Origin: Clostridia bacterium
GTDB lineage: Bacteria > Bacillota > Clostridia > UMGS1810
Assembly: GCA_017549745.1 (NCBI GenBank)
Contig: JAFYUA010000140.1
Location: 1-6,313 of the forward strand
Direction: 5' to 3'
DNA: 6,313 nt
The translations under genes were made by a program, and so were the position numbers. Under the pieces are notes generated by a model. That model saw nothing but the letters and a program-made list of their open reading frames with translations, ran no database searches and was not told the DNA's origin. How positions within the stretch are numbered: the stretch's first letter is position 1; every line of letters begins with the position of its first letter. Shown piece by piece: positions 5,279-6,313 of the stretch.

Positions 5279-5911
5279 ATGAAGAAAATCATATGTGCCT
5301 TGTGTATTGGCTTTTTTTGCACTCTGCTTATTCATTCACAGTTTGAGACAACCGAAGCCGCCCTTGCAAAAAGCGTCATCAGGCTCCATGTGATTGCCAA
5401 CAGTGATTCTGACTGCGACCAGGCTCTCAAGCTGAAAGTGAGAGACCGTATAATAAAAGAAACCGAAGGCATTTTTGAAGTTCAAAGCACTATATGCGCC
5501 GCGCGTGAAGACATTGAGCGCAATTTAGGCACCATCAGGCAGATAGCACAAGACGAAATCACCGCCAATGGCTACAACTACCCTGTGGAGGTGAGCCTCG
5601 GCATGAGTGATTTCCCCACCAAGGAATATGGCGAGCTTGTGTTGCCTGCAGGCTCATATGAAGCCCTCAGGGTGGAGATAGGAAGCGCGCAGGGGCAAAA
5701 CTGGTGGTGCGTGCTGTTCCCTCCCCTTTGCTTTGTAGACGAAACATGCGTCACTGCGTCGGGCGAAGCAATAGAGACAGTTGCTCAAAGCATGGGCAGC
5801 ACGGGCTCAGAATTTATAACCAAACAAAAAAGCCCCGAAGTGGAGCTCAAATTCAGGGCATATGAACTGTGGCAAAGCGGCAAAAAAAAGCTTGCAATGT
5901 GGTTCGAATAA
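5279..5911 (+). CDS. spoIIR: Stage II sporulation protein R (SpoIIR)
   Basis: The 210-residue product matches SpoIIR, the forespore-made secreted signal protein that, in Bacillus, activates the membrane protease SpoIIGA to process pro-sigma-E in the mother cell. An N-terminal hydrophobic signal or anchor segment (about residues 3-18) is followed by the family hallmarks IRLHVIANSDS (34-44), DQALKLKVRDRI (47-58), LPAGSYEALRVEIG (122-135) and NWWCVLFPPLCF (141-152). The length is normal and the frame intact. The ATG at 5279 is preceded by AAGGAG (5264-5269) with a 9-base gap. The gene diverges from the blaI-like gene across a 173-base intergenic region and ends in its own hairpin terminator. Its presence is the main evidence that the organism can sporulate. 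The link to the repressor operon is probably only positional. Confidence 0.95.
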   Translation: MKKIICALCIGFFCTLLIHSQFETTEAALAKSVIRLHVIANSDSDCDQALKLKVRDRIIKETEGIFEVQSTICAAREDIERNLGTIRQIAQDEITANGYNYPVEVSLGMSDFPTKEYGELVLPAGSYEALRVEIGSAQGQNWWCVLFPPLCFVDETCVTASGEAIETVAQSMGSTGSEFITKQKSPEVELKFRAYELWQSGKKKLAMWFE

Positions 5912-5922
5912 TGTGATTAAAA

Positions 5923-5955
5923 AACCCCCAAGTTTTCACTTGGGGGTTAATTTTT
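5923..5955. terminator. Bidirectional intrinsic terminator between spoIIR and the lipoprotein gene
   Basis: AACCCCCAAGT (5923-5933) pairs perfectly with 5938-5948 around the loop TTTC. On the plus strand it is followed by AATTTTT, and on the minus strand by a T run from the A tract at 5919-5924. The hairpin lies 11 bases after the spoIIR stop and just beyond the stop of the converging lipoprotein gene at 5954, so it can serve both. Confidence 0.92.
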
Positions 5956-6313
5956 ACTGTTGCACCTCGAGCACACTCTGTGACGCTTCCAAAATGAGCT
6001 GAATCTGGTCGAGCAGTTCTTTTTCCTTGTCACTGCCTGTGCCTGCAACCTTTTGATATTCGCCATAGAGCTTTTGGAGATTGTCGCCCGAAAGCTCCAC
6101 TTCCACTCCGCTTTCGGTCTTGGCAGCATCTTTGCCGTCGGCATTGGTATACACCTCGGCATCGCCATATTTGGTGTCTGCGCTTGGCTCAGATGCAGTC
6201 TGGGCATCACTTGCGCTCTCTGTCTGACTCTGCGCAGCTGAGCTTGTGTCTACCTCTGCACCATCATCTTTTGATGAGCAAGCTGAAAGCACACATGTGC
6301 ACATTATGGCAGC
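5954..6313 (-). CDS. Small lipoprotein of unknown function (N-terminus beyond window edge)
   Basis: The minus-strand frame is open to the window edge, with 119 residues visible. The first are AAIMCTCVLSACSSKDD: the hydrophobic end of a signal peptide plus a lipobox LSAC, where the cysteine (12th visible residue) would be lipidated after signal peptidase II cleavage. The ATG at 6304 lies within the signal peptide, so the true start is probably upstream. After the cysteine comes a Ser/Ala/Asp/Gln/Thr-rich low-complexity linker of roughly 35 residues. Then a short polar part (KYGDAEVYTNADGKDAAK) leads into a charged, probably helical C-terminus (LQKLYGEYQKV and KEKELLDQIQLILEASQSVL). I recognise no enzymatic or binding family. 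The bidirectional terminator lies immediately downstream. It is probably membrane-anchored outside the cell; its function is unknown. Confidence 0.8.
   Translation of the reverse strand, partial: AAIMCTCVLSACSSKDDGAEVDTSSAAQSQTESASDAQTASEPSADTKYGDAEVYTNADGKDAAKTESGVEVELSGDNLQKLYGEYQKVAGTGSDKEKELLDQIQLILEASQSVLEVQQ

Noticed and set aside
6290..6301. Palindrome-like CACATGTG near the window end
   Set aside because: It falls in the signal-peptide coding part of the lipoprotein gene and has no promoter next to it that I can see, so it is not reported as an operator.

Overview
The window looks like chromosomal DNA from a spore-forming member of the Bacillota, most likely class Clostridia. The evidence is a SpoIIR sporulation gene, an S-layer-homology (SLH) exported protein, a BlaI/M56-peptidase regulatory pair, strong AGGAGG-type ribosome binding sites, and compact gene packing with intrinsic terminators. 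I see no tRNA, rRNA, CRISPR, IS element or phage gene. No stretch longer than about 175 bases lacks a gene.

Left part, plus strand. The 3' end of ligA (NAD-dependent DNA ligase, HhH and BRCT regions) overlaps by four bases with a trmO/tsaA-family tRNA methyltransferase gene. Next comes a separately promoted gene for an RpiB/LacA/LacB-family sugar isomerase (1441-2079). It has a near-consensus sigma-A promoter whose -35 box lies inside the end of trmO. A long hairpin at 2093-2126 ends this unit and also serves the minus-strand operon converging on it.

Centre, minus strand (5105 down to 2129). A three-gene operon encodes a BlaI/MecI-type repressor, a BlaR1/MecR1-like M56 membrane metalloprotease and an exported SLH protein. 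The gaps are about 10 and 15 bases, each filled by a ribosome binding site. The operon promoter (TTGACA-N17-TAAGAT) carries two copies of a TACA-N2-TGTA palindrome, the BlaI/MecI operator type, so the operon is probably autoregulated. The external part of the protease lacks a visible penicillin-binding motif and is unlike the BlaR1 sensor. The best reading is a signal-responsive envelope module with an unknown ligand and an SLH surface protein as a co-regulated product.

Right part. spoIIR (5279-5911, plus) diverges from the blaI-like gene. A bidirectional terminator at 5923-5955 separates it from a converging minus-strand gene for a small lipoprotein, whose N-terminus runs off the window end.

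Nothing here is a plainly unknown multi-gene system. The most interesting material is the BlaI/M56/SLH operon with its atypical sensor, and the DhuI-like RpiB paralogue standing alone.
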